Below are positions 8,926-16,498 of a stretch of DNA of 36,136 nucleotides, one piece after another. This DNA is from CAINVV01 sp964528535. Lineage in GTDB: Bacteria; Bacteroidota; Bacteroidia; Bacteroidales; Prolixibacteraceae. Numbering within the stretch: the first letter of the stretch is position 1; each line of letters opens with the position of its first letter. The DNA lies in contig CAZGSQ010000030.1 of assembly GCA_964528535.1 (NCBI GenBank), positions 1 to 36,136 of the forward strand, read 5' to 3'. The notes beneath the pieces were generated by a model. The model ran no database searches. It was given only the letters and a program-made list of their open reading frames with translations, and was not told the origin of the DNA. The translations under genes and the position numbers were made by a program.

Positions 8926-9397
8926 GAAAAGTATAGTGATGGTAGTTTAACCGTTGGGAATGATGGTCCAGATGGTGCACAGGCGAATATTTAGGAGCAT
9001 GATTTGCAATAATATCTGATAAAAACTCGCTACACTACTCCATGACAATTTTACCTCTTTTTTCTTAAACTTGCATGCTCCTCCAACAATCCGAAACCAA
9101 GGATCTGCATCCTTTCAATTGGCCCAATTTCAACGATCCGACAAGCTCCACATGAGAAATTTCGGTCTATTAACAATTCTTTGCTGCTGAACCGTTTACC
9201 ATCTGATTACAAAAAACATTCCGATGGGGCCAAGACCAAAATAGGCATTCAATTTTCGCTCAGACACATACTTTTTTCAACCAATCATGGTTGAATATTG
9301 CCCTTTTACTGAGCATATAGCGCTTTTTACTGATTTTCGGTGATTAGTTCTACCCGAACTCTATCTTTGTTACAAATAAAAAAACGGGCTGGCTTAC
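8926..9397. other. Divergent intergenic region, no gene recognised
   Basis: These 472 bases separate the leftward mannosidase from the rightward kinase operon. No frame gives a convincing protein. The right end carries the promoter at 9362-9369. No TAnnTTTG box was found facing the mannosidase, and no RNA gene or repeat was recognised. Confidence 0.6.
9362..9369 (+). promoter_or_regulatory. Bacteroidota -7 promoter element (TATCTTTG)
   Basis: The box matches the Bacteroidota sigma-factor consensus TAnnTTTG exactly and lies 28 bases before the histidine kinase ATG. The -33 region about 20 bases upstream is T-rich (TTTTCGG) but not an exact TTTG. It probably starts the two-component operon, with transcription beginning near 9375. 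Confidence 0.6.
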
Positions 9398-10513
9398 ATG
9401 AACAAATCAATCAAGATAGAGGTCATTGAACTTTTGCTCTTCGGAGTGATTTGGTTGGGCATCTTCTCCATTCCTTTCTTCAACCAATGGGGATACGGTT
9501 CACTTGATTGGAGTAAATTGTTATCAGAGTGGCTTCGAATCTTTGGCTTCTTCCTTATCTTCCTCATCAACATTTCCATTCTGGTACCCCGGTACCTTAT
9601 CCCCAAGAATTACAGGACTTACATTTTAACTGCGGTAGGACTGATTTCACTGATGACCGTTGCGGGGATCATCTTAAATGCGATCCTTTTCCCTCATCCC
9701 CTCACCATGCCTCCAATGAACTTAGGCTCAGGAATCCCAATGGAATTGGGCTCAGGAATGCCTGCACCAATAGGATTCAAAATTGAGCGCAAAACAGATT
9801 ACGATTCACTCTCTCTGCTTGTTATCGCCAACGTCATCATCTCTTTTCTGATTGTTGGCAGCAGCACGACTTTTAAAGTAATTGGTCAATGGTTGATTGC
9901 CGATGACAGGCGAAATGATCTTGAAAAAGAGCAGTTAAAAAACGAATTGGCATTCCTTCGCCACCAGGTAAGTCCGCATTTTTTTATGAATACGCTGAAC
10001 AACATCCATTCCCTGATAGACATTGATACCGAAGATGCCAAAGACGCAGTCATCAGACTTTCGACCATGATGCGCTACTTGTTGTATGACACGGCGCATG
10101 GACACACCAGTCTGATCAAAGAGATTGGTTTCATAGAGAGTTATATTTCGTTGATGCAGCTTCGCTTCTCCAAACTTGTTCATGTAACGCTCGAAGTACC
10201 CGAAAATATTCCGGACATTCAACTGCCCCCAATGCTCTTTATCTCCCTGATTGAAAATGCATTCAAACATGGTGTCAGTTACCAGCACCACTCATACGTC
10301 CACTTCAAACTGGAGATATCGGACAACAGGCTGTTTTGTAACATCCACAACAGCAAACAACCCAAGATCTCTGAACCTGGCAACAGATATTCAGGCATTG
10401 GACTGACGAACATCAAGAAGAGCCTTGAACTATTGTTTGGAAAAAAATATCAGTTTGAAATCATTGAGACGGAGGTCGATTACCATGTCTTTCTAAGTGT
10501 ACCCATCGAATAA
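9398..10513 (+). CDS. LytS-type sensor histidine kinase
   Basis: This membrane histidine kinase of the His_kinase (LytS/YehU) class pairs with the LytTR regulator encoded next. Hydrophobic segments at about residues 9-29, 44-66, 75-98 and 138-157 give four membrane passes. The dimerisation/phosphoacceptor motif reads LRHQVSPHFFMNTLNNIHSL, with H194 as the expected phosphorylated histidine. The ATPase domain shows the N-box PPMLFISLIENAFKHG and a GIGLTNIKKSLELL glycine box. Between helices three and four is a Met/Pro-rich external loop (residues 104-126) with a near-repeat of LGSGIPME and LGSGMPAP. There is no large periplasmic sensor domain, so sensing is by the membrane helices or this loop. 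The signal is unknown. Confidence 0.93.
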   Translation: MNKSIKIEVIELLLFGVIWLGIFSIPFFNQWGYGSLDWSKLLSEWLRIFGFFLIFLINISILVPRYLIPKNYRTYILTAVGLISLMTVAGIILNAILFPHPLTMPPMNLGSGIPMELGSGMPAPIGFKIERKTDYDSLSLLVIANVIISFLIVGSSTTFKVIGQWLIADDRRNDLEKEQLKNELAFLRHQVSPHFFMNTLNNIHSLIDIDTEDAKDAVIRLSTMMRYLLYDTAHGHTSLIKEIGFIESYISLMQLRFSKLVHVTLEVPENIPDIQLPPMLFISLIENAFKHGVSYQHHSYVHFKLEISDNRLFCNIHNSKQPKISEPGNRYSGIGLTNIKKSLELLFGKKYQFEIIETEVDYHVFLSVPIE

Positions 10514-10593
10514 CCATGTAAACCAACAATCAGAATCTTATGATCAGGAACCGAAATTTATCGCAGGAAGTTTAATTAAAATTTATCACACTC

Positions 10594-11313
10594 ATGAAGA
10601 TCAAATGTATCGCGATTGACGACGAACCGCTGGCACTCAAACAAATTGGTGCCTACATAGAGAGAACCCCCTTTCTCGAGAATGTTGCATTGTGCTCCAG
10701 TGCCTTTGAGGCTTTGCAATATGTTCGCACAGGGCAAATTGAACTGCTCTTTGTCGACATTAACATGCCCGATCTCAATGGAATGGATTTTGTAAAATCT
10801 CTGGAGCACAAATTACCTGTCATATTTACGACCGCATACAGCGAATATGCCATCGAAGGATTTCAGGTGGATGCGCTTGATTATTTGCTGAAGCCTATCA
10901 GTTATGCCCATTTCCTGAAATCGGCCAACAAAGCCAAGGCATGGTTCGATCTAAACAAGAAGAACCCCGAAGTAATTCAACCCAATCAGGATTATCTGTT
11001 CGTGAAGGCAGAGCACAGGTTGATTCGCATACATCTGGCGGATATAAAATACATTGAAGGATCTAATGAATACATCATCATTCATCTTAACAAGGAGAAA
11101 CCCGTCACTACCCTGATGAGGATGAAGAATATTGAATCTGAACTCCCTGAGAACCTCTTCATGCGTGTTCACCGCTCCTTTATCGTCAATCTGGCCCATG
11201 TAAAAGTGATAGAAAGGAACAGAATCATTTTCGATGAAAAAATCTACATCCCGGTAGGGGAACAGTACAAGGATAATTTTCAGAAATTTTTGGATAAAAC
11301 ATTCTACCTGTAA
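10594..11313 (+). CDS. LytTR-family response regulator
   Basis: This transcription factor has an N-terminal receiver domain (about residues 1-120) and a C-terminal LytTR DNA-binding domain (about 138-238). The receiver has the acidic pair D9/D10, phosphoacceptor D55 in LLFVDINMPDLNG, a conserved threonine in FTTAYSEYA and K100 in YLLKP. The LytTR domain shows FVKAEHRLIRIHLADIKYIE and FMRVHRSFIVNLAHV, typical of the family. It lies 80 bases after the kinase, so the two form a cognate pair. The PqqD-like gene starts only 44 bases after its stop with no visible terminator, so the pair may be co-transcribed with, or regulate, the downstream cluster; that link is inference. Confidence 0.95.
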   Translation: MKIKCIAIDDEPLALKQIGAYIERTPFLENVALCSSAFEALQYVRTGQIELLFVDINMPDLNGMDFVKSLEHKLPVIFTTAYSEYAIEGFQVDALDYLLKPISYAHFLKSANKAKAWFDLNKKNPEVIQPNQDYLFVKAEHRLIRIHLADIKYIEGSNEYIIIHLNKEKPVTTLMRMKNIESELPENLFMRVHRSFIVNLAHVKVIERNRIIFDEKIYIPVGEQYKDNFQKFLDKTFYL

Positions 11314-11357
11314 GGCAATCATTTATCTTACTGATACTTAAAAAAACACTCCAGTTT

Positions 11358-11603
11358 ATGAGATTAAAAAAAAATATTGCTACAAGCGAAGCAGGATTCA
11401 TTTTCAATCCGGGATCGGGTGACTCCTTCTCATCCAATCCAACCGGGTCGGATATATTGGGCATGTTCAAGGAAAATAGATCAAGGCAGGAGATCACCGA
11501 TTTGATATGTGCCAAATACGAAGTGGATAAGAATCAATTTGACAGGGATCTTGAAGATTTTTTGTCACAGTTGAGGGATTACAACCTGATGGATGAAGGA
11601 TGA
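11358..11603 (+). CDS. PqqD-family / RRE-like small protein
   Basis: This 81-residue protein has the winged-helix PqqD fold used as a RiPP recognition element, which binds leader sequences and presents them to a modifying enzyme. The N-terminal strand region (FIFNPGSGDSFSSNPTGSDIL, about residues 14-34, broken by a conserved N-x-T-G-S turn) leads to the helix DILGMFKENRSRQEITDLI. A second helix KNQFDRDLEDFLSQLRDYNL (about 58-77) completes the fold. PqqD-like proteins of this kind also occur with HPr-kinase-like peptide systems. The next gene is an ATP-grasp ligase, 81 bases downstream. The family call is good; the partner and substrate are inferred. No precursor peptide is certain nearby. Confidence 0.83.
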   Translation: MRLKKNIATSEAGFIFNPGSGDSFSSNPTGSDILGMFKENRSRQEITDLICAKYEVDKNQFDRDLEDFLSQLRDYNLMDEG

Positions 11604-11684
11604 AGGAGAAAGTAAAAGGAAAAAAGGATAAAGTTACAGGAGTTAAAGGTTCAAACTGATAAAAAATACGGAGGAACGAAAACG

Positions 11685-12755
11685 ATGGAAACTTCGCTGA
11701 AGATGAATGATGAAAGGAGGAAGCTGGTCATTGCAGTAACAGGACTGAATGCCATTGATAGTCCGGGCCCGGGTGTGGCCGTAATTCGTGCCTTACGTGA
11801 ATGTCCTGATTTCGAAGTGTGTATCATCGGCCTTAGTTACGAAGCGTTAGAGCCCGGAATCTACATGCACGACATTGTTGACAAGACTTACCAGATCCCT
11901 TACCCTTCATCCGGTTCAGAAAATCTGTTGCACAGGATGCAGCAGATCCACGCAATAGAACATCTGGATCTTGTGATCCCCAATTTTGACGCTGAATTGT
12001 TCAATTTCATCAAACTTAGAAATGAATTTGAGAAAATGGGCATACATACCTTTCTTCCAGAGCTGGAACAATTTGAATCAAGACACAAGGCTGCGCTTTA
12101 CAAATTTGGTAAAAAGCACCATCTGAAAGTACCGGAGGACAGACTCATTTTCCAGGTCTCTGATTTGCTCAATGCTGCAGATGAGCTGGATTATCCGCTG
12201 GTCATCAAAGGGAAATACTACGACGCCACTGTTGCCAACAACAAAGAGGAGGCACAGAAGGCCTTCTACCAGATTCAGTCGAAGTGGGGCTTACCCGTTG
12301 TAGCACAGCGTTATATAAGAGGTACTGAGATTAACATTGCTGCTTTGGGGGATGGTAAAGGCAATAGCATCAGTGTAGTTCCGATGCGAAAATTATACAT
12401 TACCGACAAAGGCAAGGCTTGGGCCGGAATCACCATCGAAGACAGTTCGTTCATTGATCTGGCGCACAAGTTCATCAAGGCAACCAAGTGGAGGGGTGGA
12501 TGTGAGCTCGAAATCATGCAATCTGTTGATGGCACTGCTTACATCATGGAGGTGAACCCGCGTTTCCCGGCTTGGATCTATCTGACTGCAGCAGCCGGGC
12601 AAAACCAGCCTGCCGCCCTTGTAAAGATGGCATTGGGTGAAGAAGTGCTGCCATTTAAAGCATATTCCGTCGGGAAAATGTTCATTCGGTATTCCTGGGA
12701 TCTCATAACAGACGTCGGCGAGTTTCAAAAGATTTCAGGTACCGGAGAATTGTGA
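11685..12755 (+). CDS. ATP-grasp ligase, carbamoyl-phosphate-synthase-like
   Basis: This enzyme of the ATP-grasp superfamily should activate a carboxylate as an acyl phosphate and join it to an amine or similar nucleophile. The N-terminal Rossmann-like domain has VTGLNAIDSPGPGVAVIRAL (residues 18-37). The ATP-binding part includes K135 in ESRHKAAL and K175 in YPLVIKGKYYDA. The metal-binding end has E274/E276 and E289-x-N291 in MEVNPRFPAW. A strong GGAGG Shine-Dalgarno site lies about 10 bases before the ATG, unusual for this phylum. The length of 356 fits stand-alone amide ligases. It lies between the RRE-like protein and the PLP decarboxylase. The substrate cannot be predicted; biotin carboxylase or D-Ala ligase are excluded by overall pattern. 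Confidence 0.86.
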   Translation: METSLKMNDERRKLVIAVTGLNAIDSPGPGVAVIRALRECPDFEVCIIGLSYEALEPGIYMHDIVDKTYQIPYPSSGSENLLHRMQQIHAIEHLDLVIPNFDAELFNFIKLRNEFEKMGIHTFLPELEQFESRHKAALYKFGKKHHLKVPEDRLIFQVSDLLNAADELDYPLVIKGKYYDATVANNKEEAQKAFYQIQSKWGLPVVAQRYIRGTEINIAALGDGKGNSISVVPMRKLYITDKGKAWAGITIEDSSFIDLAHKFIKATKWRGGCELEIMQSVDGTAYIMEVNPRFPAWIYLTAAAGQNQPAALVKMALGEEVLPFKAYSVGKMFIRYSWDLITDVGEFQKISGTGEL

Positions 12756-12850
12756 AGCTCGTAAGGATGGAATCTGAAAGCAGAGACAACAGAAACCATG
12801 TGGTCTTAAAATTCAGAAAAAACAAGACCTATCGATTGACAGACATTTAA
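12752..12850 (+). CDS. Possible 32-codon mini-ORF between ligase and decarboxylase
   Basis: A GTG at 12752 overlaps the ATP-grasp stop codon as GTGA, and an in-frame ATG lies at 12767. The frame ends with TAA at 12848, 12 bases before the decarboxylase ATG. The product would be a 27-32 residue basic peptide rich in Arg, Lys and Asn. It could be a small peptide substrate, a coupling ORF or chance. Nothing in it matches a known leader, and no Shine-Dalgarno site is clear. This is listed because the cluster contains an RRE-like protein. Confidence 0.2.
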   Translation: MKLVRMESESRDNRNHVVLKFRKNKTYRLTDI

Positions 12851-12862
12851 AAATTAAGAACA

Positions 12863-14230
12863 ATGACCATGGAAAGACAAAGATATGAGCGCCCCATCAT
12901 CAAAAAAATGAATGCGGGATTTACCAATAAATTTGGCAGCCAAGCAAGAAACGAGGTAATTTCGCACCTGGAAGGAGCCGGGGTGAAGGAGTTGACCAAA
13001 CAATTCGGATCTCCACTTTTTGTCGTCTCAGAAAAACAGATCAGGCGCAATTACCAACTTGCGAACAGGGTCTTTAAGACACGCTATCCGAAGGTCCAAT
13101 TTGCCTGGTCGTACAAAACCAATTACCTGAATGCAATCTGTAAAATCTTTCATCAGGAAGGATCCTGGGCCGAGGTAGTCTCCGGGTTTGAATACCAGAA
13201 GGCCTTGGGAAACGGTGTTCCCGGAAGCAAGATCATCTTCAATGGACCCGACAAGACCGATGATCAGCTGATTTGTGCGGCTCAAAACAATTCACTTATT
13301 CACATTGACCATTTTGATGAGCTCTATTCCCTGATCAAACTTAGTGAAGAGCATCACCTGAAACCAAGAGTAGCCATCCGAGTTAACATGGATACAGGAA
13401 TATATCCCATGTGGGATCGTTTTGGCTTTAATTTGGAAAATGGCCAGGCGTGGAATGCCATTACCAGGATCATCAACAGCGAAAATCTCAATCTTGTTGG
13501 TCTGCATTGCCATATTGGAACCTTTATGCTGGATACTTCCGCCTATGCAGTAGCAGCAACCAAACTATGTGAATTGGCCAAAAGTATCAAGGAAAAGCAG
13601 AATAAAACCATTCAATACCTCGACCTTGGCGGTGGGTTTCCCTCTGCCAACACACTGAAGGGTTCCTACCTTTTAGGTTCCGACACTGTACCAACCATCG
13701 ATCAGTTTGCAGATGCCATCACAGAGGCCATCCTTGGATTTGGATTCAAGCAGGAGGAGCTGCCGTTACTGCTACTCGAAACGGGAAGAGCGCTCATTGA
13801 TGATGCAGGATTCCTACTTGGTACTGTTCTGGCCAACAAACGATTATCAGATGGCAGAAGGGCAACCATCCTCGACTTCGGAGTAAATTCATTGTTTACC
13901 TCATTCTGGTACGACCATAAAATCAGTCCGGCGCAAGAAGTTGGCCAACACACAGAGGAGACTGTCCTTTACGGCCCGTTGTGCATGAACATTGATGTAA
14001 TCAGGGAAAATATTACATTGCCGTTGCTGCAAAGAGGCGACCACCTGGTCGTTCACAGGGTGGGTGCCTACAACATGACACAATGGATGCAGTTTATCAC
14101 CTTGCGGCCAAACGTGGTCCTGTTGGATCAAAGTGGTCATCCGCATGTGATTCGAAAAGCAGAATCGCTCGAATATTTAGAGGAATTTGAGCAGGTACCT
14201 GACCATCTTAGAAAGAGTCCGTTTGCATGA
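12863..14230 (+). CDS. Group IV PLP-dependent decarboxylase (LysA/ODC-like), unusual N-terminus
   Basis: This is a fold-type III pyridoxal-phosphate decarboxylase related to diaminopimelate, ornithine and arginine decarboxylases. The PLP lysine is K85 (FAWSYKTN), the ring-stacking histidine H217 (GLHCHIGT), the phosphate-binding loop GGG at 256-258, E306-x-G-R309 in LLLETGRAL, catalytic cysteine C374 and D378 in GPLCMNID, and Y403 in GAYNMTQW. The specificity segment after the cysteine is C-M-N-I-D, not the CES of diaminopimelate decarboxylases nor the CD of ornithine decarboxylases, so the substrate is probably different. Before the barrel is a 30-residue extension, RYERPIIKKMNAGFTNKFG, with a YxxPxI pattern like leaders bound by RRE domains. 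It follows the ligase and precedes the UT-M23 fusion. Confidence 0.88.
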   Translation: MTMERQRYERPIIKKMNAGFTNKFGSQARNEVISHLEGAGVKELTKQFGSPLFVVSEKQIRRNYQLANRVFKTRYPKVQFAWSYKTNYLNAICKIFHQEGSWAEVVSGFEYQKALGNGVPGSKIIFNGPDKTDDQLICAAQNNSLIHIDHFDELYSLIKLSEEHHLKPRVAIRVNMDTGIYPMWDRFGFNLENGQAWNAITRIINSENLNLVGLHCHIGTFMLDTSAYAVAATKLCELAKSIKEKQNKTIQYLDLGGGFPSANTLKGSYLLGSDTVPTIDQFADAITEAILGFGFKQEELPLLLLETGRALIDDAGFLLGTVLANKRLSDGRRATILDFGVNSLFTSFWYDHKISPAQEVGQHTEETVLYGPLCMNIDVIRENITLPLLQRGDHLVVHRVGAYNMTQWMQFITLRPNVVLLDQSGHPHVIRKAESLEYLEEFEQVPDHLRKSPFA

Positions 14231-14290
14231 TCTACCTGATAAATTGAGCATACTATTCTACAAACAGCACAAAAGATAAGCTATCTACCA

Positions 14291-16498
14291 ATGCCTGAGC
14301 ACCGATACATCACCTCCCTGAAAGAGGACATTCTGCCTGCTACGTTCAACAGCTACTCCATTATCTTCTTTTTGAACAACAGAGTTATGGCGTTTGGACT
14401 ACTTGTCCTCACTTTTTTCAATTTTTATGCAGGTTTCAGCGGATTGTTAGCAGTCATTACCTCAGTTCTGTTGGCCCTTTCCATGGGATTTGATAAAATT
14501 CAGTTAAAAAAAGGACTTTTCAGTTTCAATGCATTGCTGCTGGGACTAGGAATGGGAACTTTTTTTGACCCCGGCCTGGTCTATTTCGGCCTTCTACTTT
14601 TGGCTGTATTGGTTACGCTCATGCTTTCTGTAACCATGTCGGGTTGGCTTGGCAAATACGGATTACCACACTTGAGCATCCCATTTGTGATCGGATTCTG
14701 GTTAATTCTGCTCCCCTCTTCCACCTTTGAGAACCTGGGACTTACCCATCGTAACATTTACTGGATCAATGAAGTATATTCGGTTGGAGGCAGCAAACTG
14801 GTAGATTTTCTGCAATACATTGATGGCATCACCATCAATAAAATGGTAGATACCTACCTGCGGTCATTGAGTTCTATCTTGTTTCAAGACAGTCTGCTTT
14901 GTGGAGGCCTGATAGCGCTGCTGCTGCTTATTGCTTCGAGAATAGCCTTTTCGCTCTCGATCATCGGCTTTCTTTCTGCCTCATTTTTTGCCTCTTTCAC
15001 AGGTTCAGCCACAGCAGGATTTTCCTATTACAACATTGGAGCAAATTACATCATGACTGCCCTGGCCATCGGGGGATTTTTTGTGATTCCTTCCGGGAAA
15101 GCATATCTATGGACATTTCTGCTGGTTCCCCTCACCTCCCTGGTTCTGCTTTTTCTTACCCGACTCTTTGGTGAGATTCAATTGCCTGTCTTTTCCCTTC
15201 CATTTTCTATCGTTGTGATTCTCTTTGTCTATTTCCTAATGCTGAGGAAGAGCCCAACGGGTTTGGTGCTGACTCCAATTCAGAATTACTCGCCAGAGAC
15301 CAATTTAAATTCCTATTCCAACAACAATGTCAGGTTGTCGCAGTTGCACTACTTCCCACTCCACCTGCCATTTTGGGGAGAATGGATGATCAGTCAGGGT
15401 CACAATGGTCAGTTCACCCACAAAGGTGATTGGAGCAGTGCATTCGATTTCATACTGCTGGATGAGGAGATGAAGAGTTATACCTCCAATGGGCTGCTCT
15501 GTGAACACTACCATTGCTACAACAAGCCAGTAATTGCTCCGGCCGATGGCGTTGTAGAATTTATCATCGATCAGATGGATGACAATGAAATAGGGAAAAC
15601 TGACACTGTCAACAATTGGGGTAATACTATTATTATCAGGCATTTACCCGGATTGTATTCGCAGCTTTCTCACCTTCGCAAAGGAAGTTTCAAGGTATCA
15701 AAAGGGGATAGTGTCAAGCGTGGCGACCTCTTGGCCCTTTGTGGCAACTCGGGAAGATCACCGGAGCCACACATTCACTTTCAAGTACAAACATCCGCCA
15801 TTCATGGGTCAAAGACACTGAATTATCCATTTTCCTATTATTTGAAACCCGAGCTTGGAAAGAAAATCTTGTCTTCCTTTACTACCCCGGCGGAAGGGGA
15901 TTTGATTTCCAATGTCCAGGAACATCCTCTTTTGAAAAATGCCTTTGACATTCCGCCAAACACAGTTTTCAGATTCGACTACACCGACCAATATGGAGAC
16001 AAACGCTCAGAAAAATGGGAGGCATTTACCGACGCATACAACTATCATTATCTCTATTGCGGAGAAAAAGAAAGCACTGCCTATTATGTAAATGATGGCA
16101 CCATGTTCTATTTTACAACCTTTTACGGTGACAAACACGCTTTGCTCTACTATTTTTACCTGACGGCTTTTAAAGTATTTTTTGAGTTACAGAAAGAGGT
16201 GAAGATATCCGATGAACTTCCACTAAACATACTTTTCAACAAAAGCAAAATCCTCTGGCTGCACGATTTCATTGCTCCATTTATCAGCAAGGTTCATGCC
16301 AATTATACCATTCATCCTGAAGAGTCAGACGATTCATTCGAGTCGCAATCTGTCAGGCTTCATTCCAGCATTGAACTTTCGACCTATGGAAAAACCCGTC
16401 AGGAGAGTTCAGGATCTATTACATTGACAAACAATCGTATAGAAAAATTCTGCTACGAAAATAGAAAGATAAAAATTGAAGCAACATGTACAAAATAG
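14291..16498 (+). CDS. Urea-transporter-like membrane domain fused to M23 peptidase domain
   Basis: The N-terminal half (about residues 20-320) is a polytopic membrane domain of the urea transporter family. It has two halves, with signatures LPHLSIPF (125-132) and LPVFSLPF (298-305), matching the repeated LPxxTxPF motif, plus FSFNALLLGLGMG and NIGANYIMTALAIGG before them. The C-terminal half contains an M23 (LytM-like) metallopeptidase domain, with likely zinc ligands H377, D386, H461 and H494/H496 in HKGDWSSAFDF, YSQLSHL and EPHIHFQ. A further region of about 230 residues follows with no recognised domain. The gene overlaps the next by 13 bases. M23 domains usually cut peptidoglycan or pentaglycine bridges; whether transport and peptidase act together is inference. 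Confidence 0.85.
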   Translation: MPEHRYITSLKEDILPATFNSYSIIFFLNNRVMAFGLLVLTFFNFYAGFSGLLAVITSVLLALSMGFDKIQLKKGLFSFNALLLGLGMGTFFDPGLVYFGLLLLAVLVTLMLSVTMSGWLGKYGLPHLSIPFVIGFWLILLPSSTFENLGLTHRNIYWINEVYSVGGSKLVDFLQYIDGITINKMVDTYLRSLSSILFQDSLLCGGLIALLLLIASRIAFSLSIIGFLSASFFASFTGSATAGFSYYNIGANYIMTALAIGGFFVIPSGKAYLWTFLLVPLTSLVLLFLTRLFGEIQLPVFSLPFSIVVILFVYFLMLRKSPTGLVLTPIQNYSPETNLNSYSNNNVRLSQLHYFPLHLPFWGEWMISQGHNGQFTHKGDWSSAFDFILLDEEMKSYTSNGLLCEHYHCYNKPVIAPADGVVEFIIDQMDDNEIGKTDTVNNWGNTIIIRHLPGLYSQLSHLRKGSFKVSKGDSVKRGDLLALCGNSGRSPEPHIHFQVQTSAIHGSKTLNYPFSYYLKPELGKKILSSFTTPAEGDLISNVQEHPLLKNAFDIPPNTVFRFDYTDQYGDKRSEKWEAFTDAYNYHYLYCGEKESTAYYVNDGTMFYFTTFYGDKHALLYYFYLTAFKVFFELQKEVKISDELPLNILFNKSKILWLHDFIAPFISKVHANYTIHPEESDDSFESQSVRLHSSIELSTYGKTRQESSGSITLTNNRIEKFCYENRKIKIEATCTK

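Noticed and set aside
11358..14230. Lasso-peptide or classical RiPP cluster
   Set aside because: No asparagine-synthetase-like cyclase, transglutaminase-like leader peptidase, radical SAM enzyme or ABC exporter is present, and no convincing precursor peptide was found.
12863..14230. Straightforward diaminopimelate decarboxylase (lysA) call
   Set aside because: The specificity motif after the catalytic cysteine and the N-terminal extension differ from lysA, and no lysine pathway genes are near.
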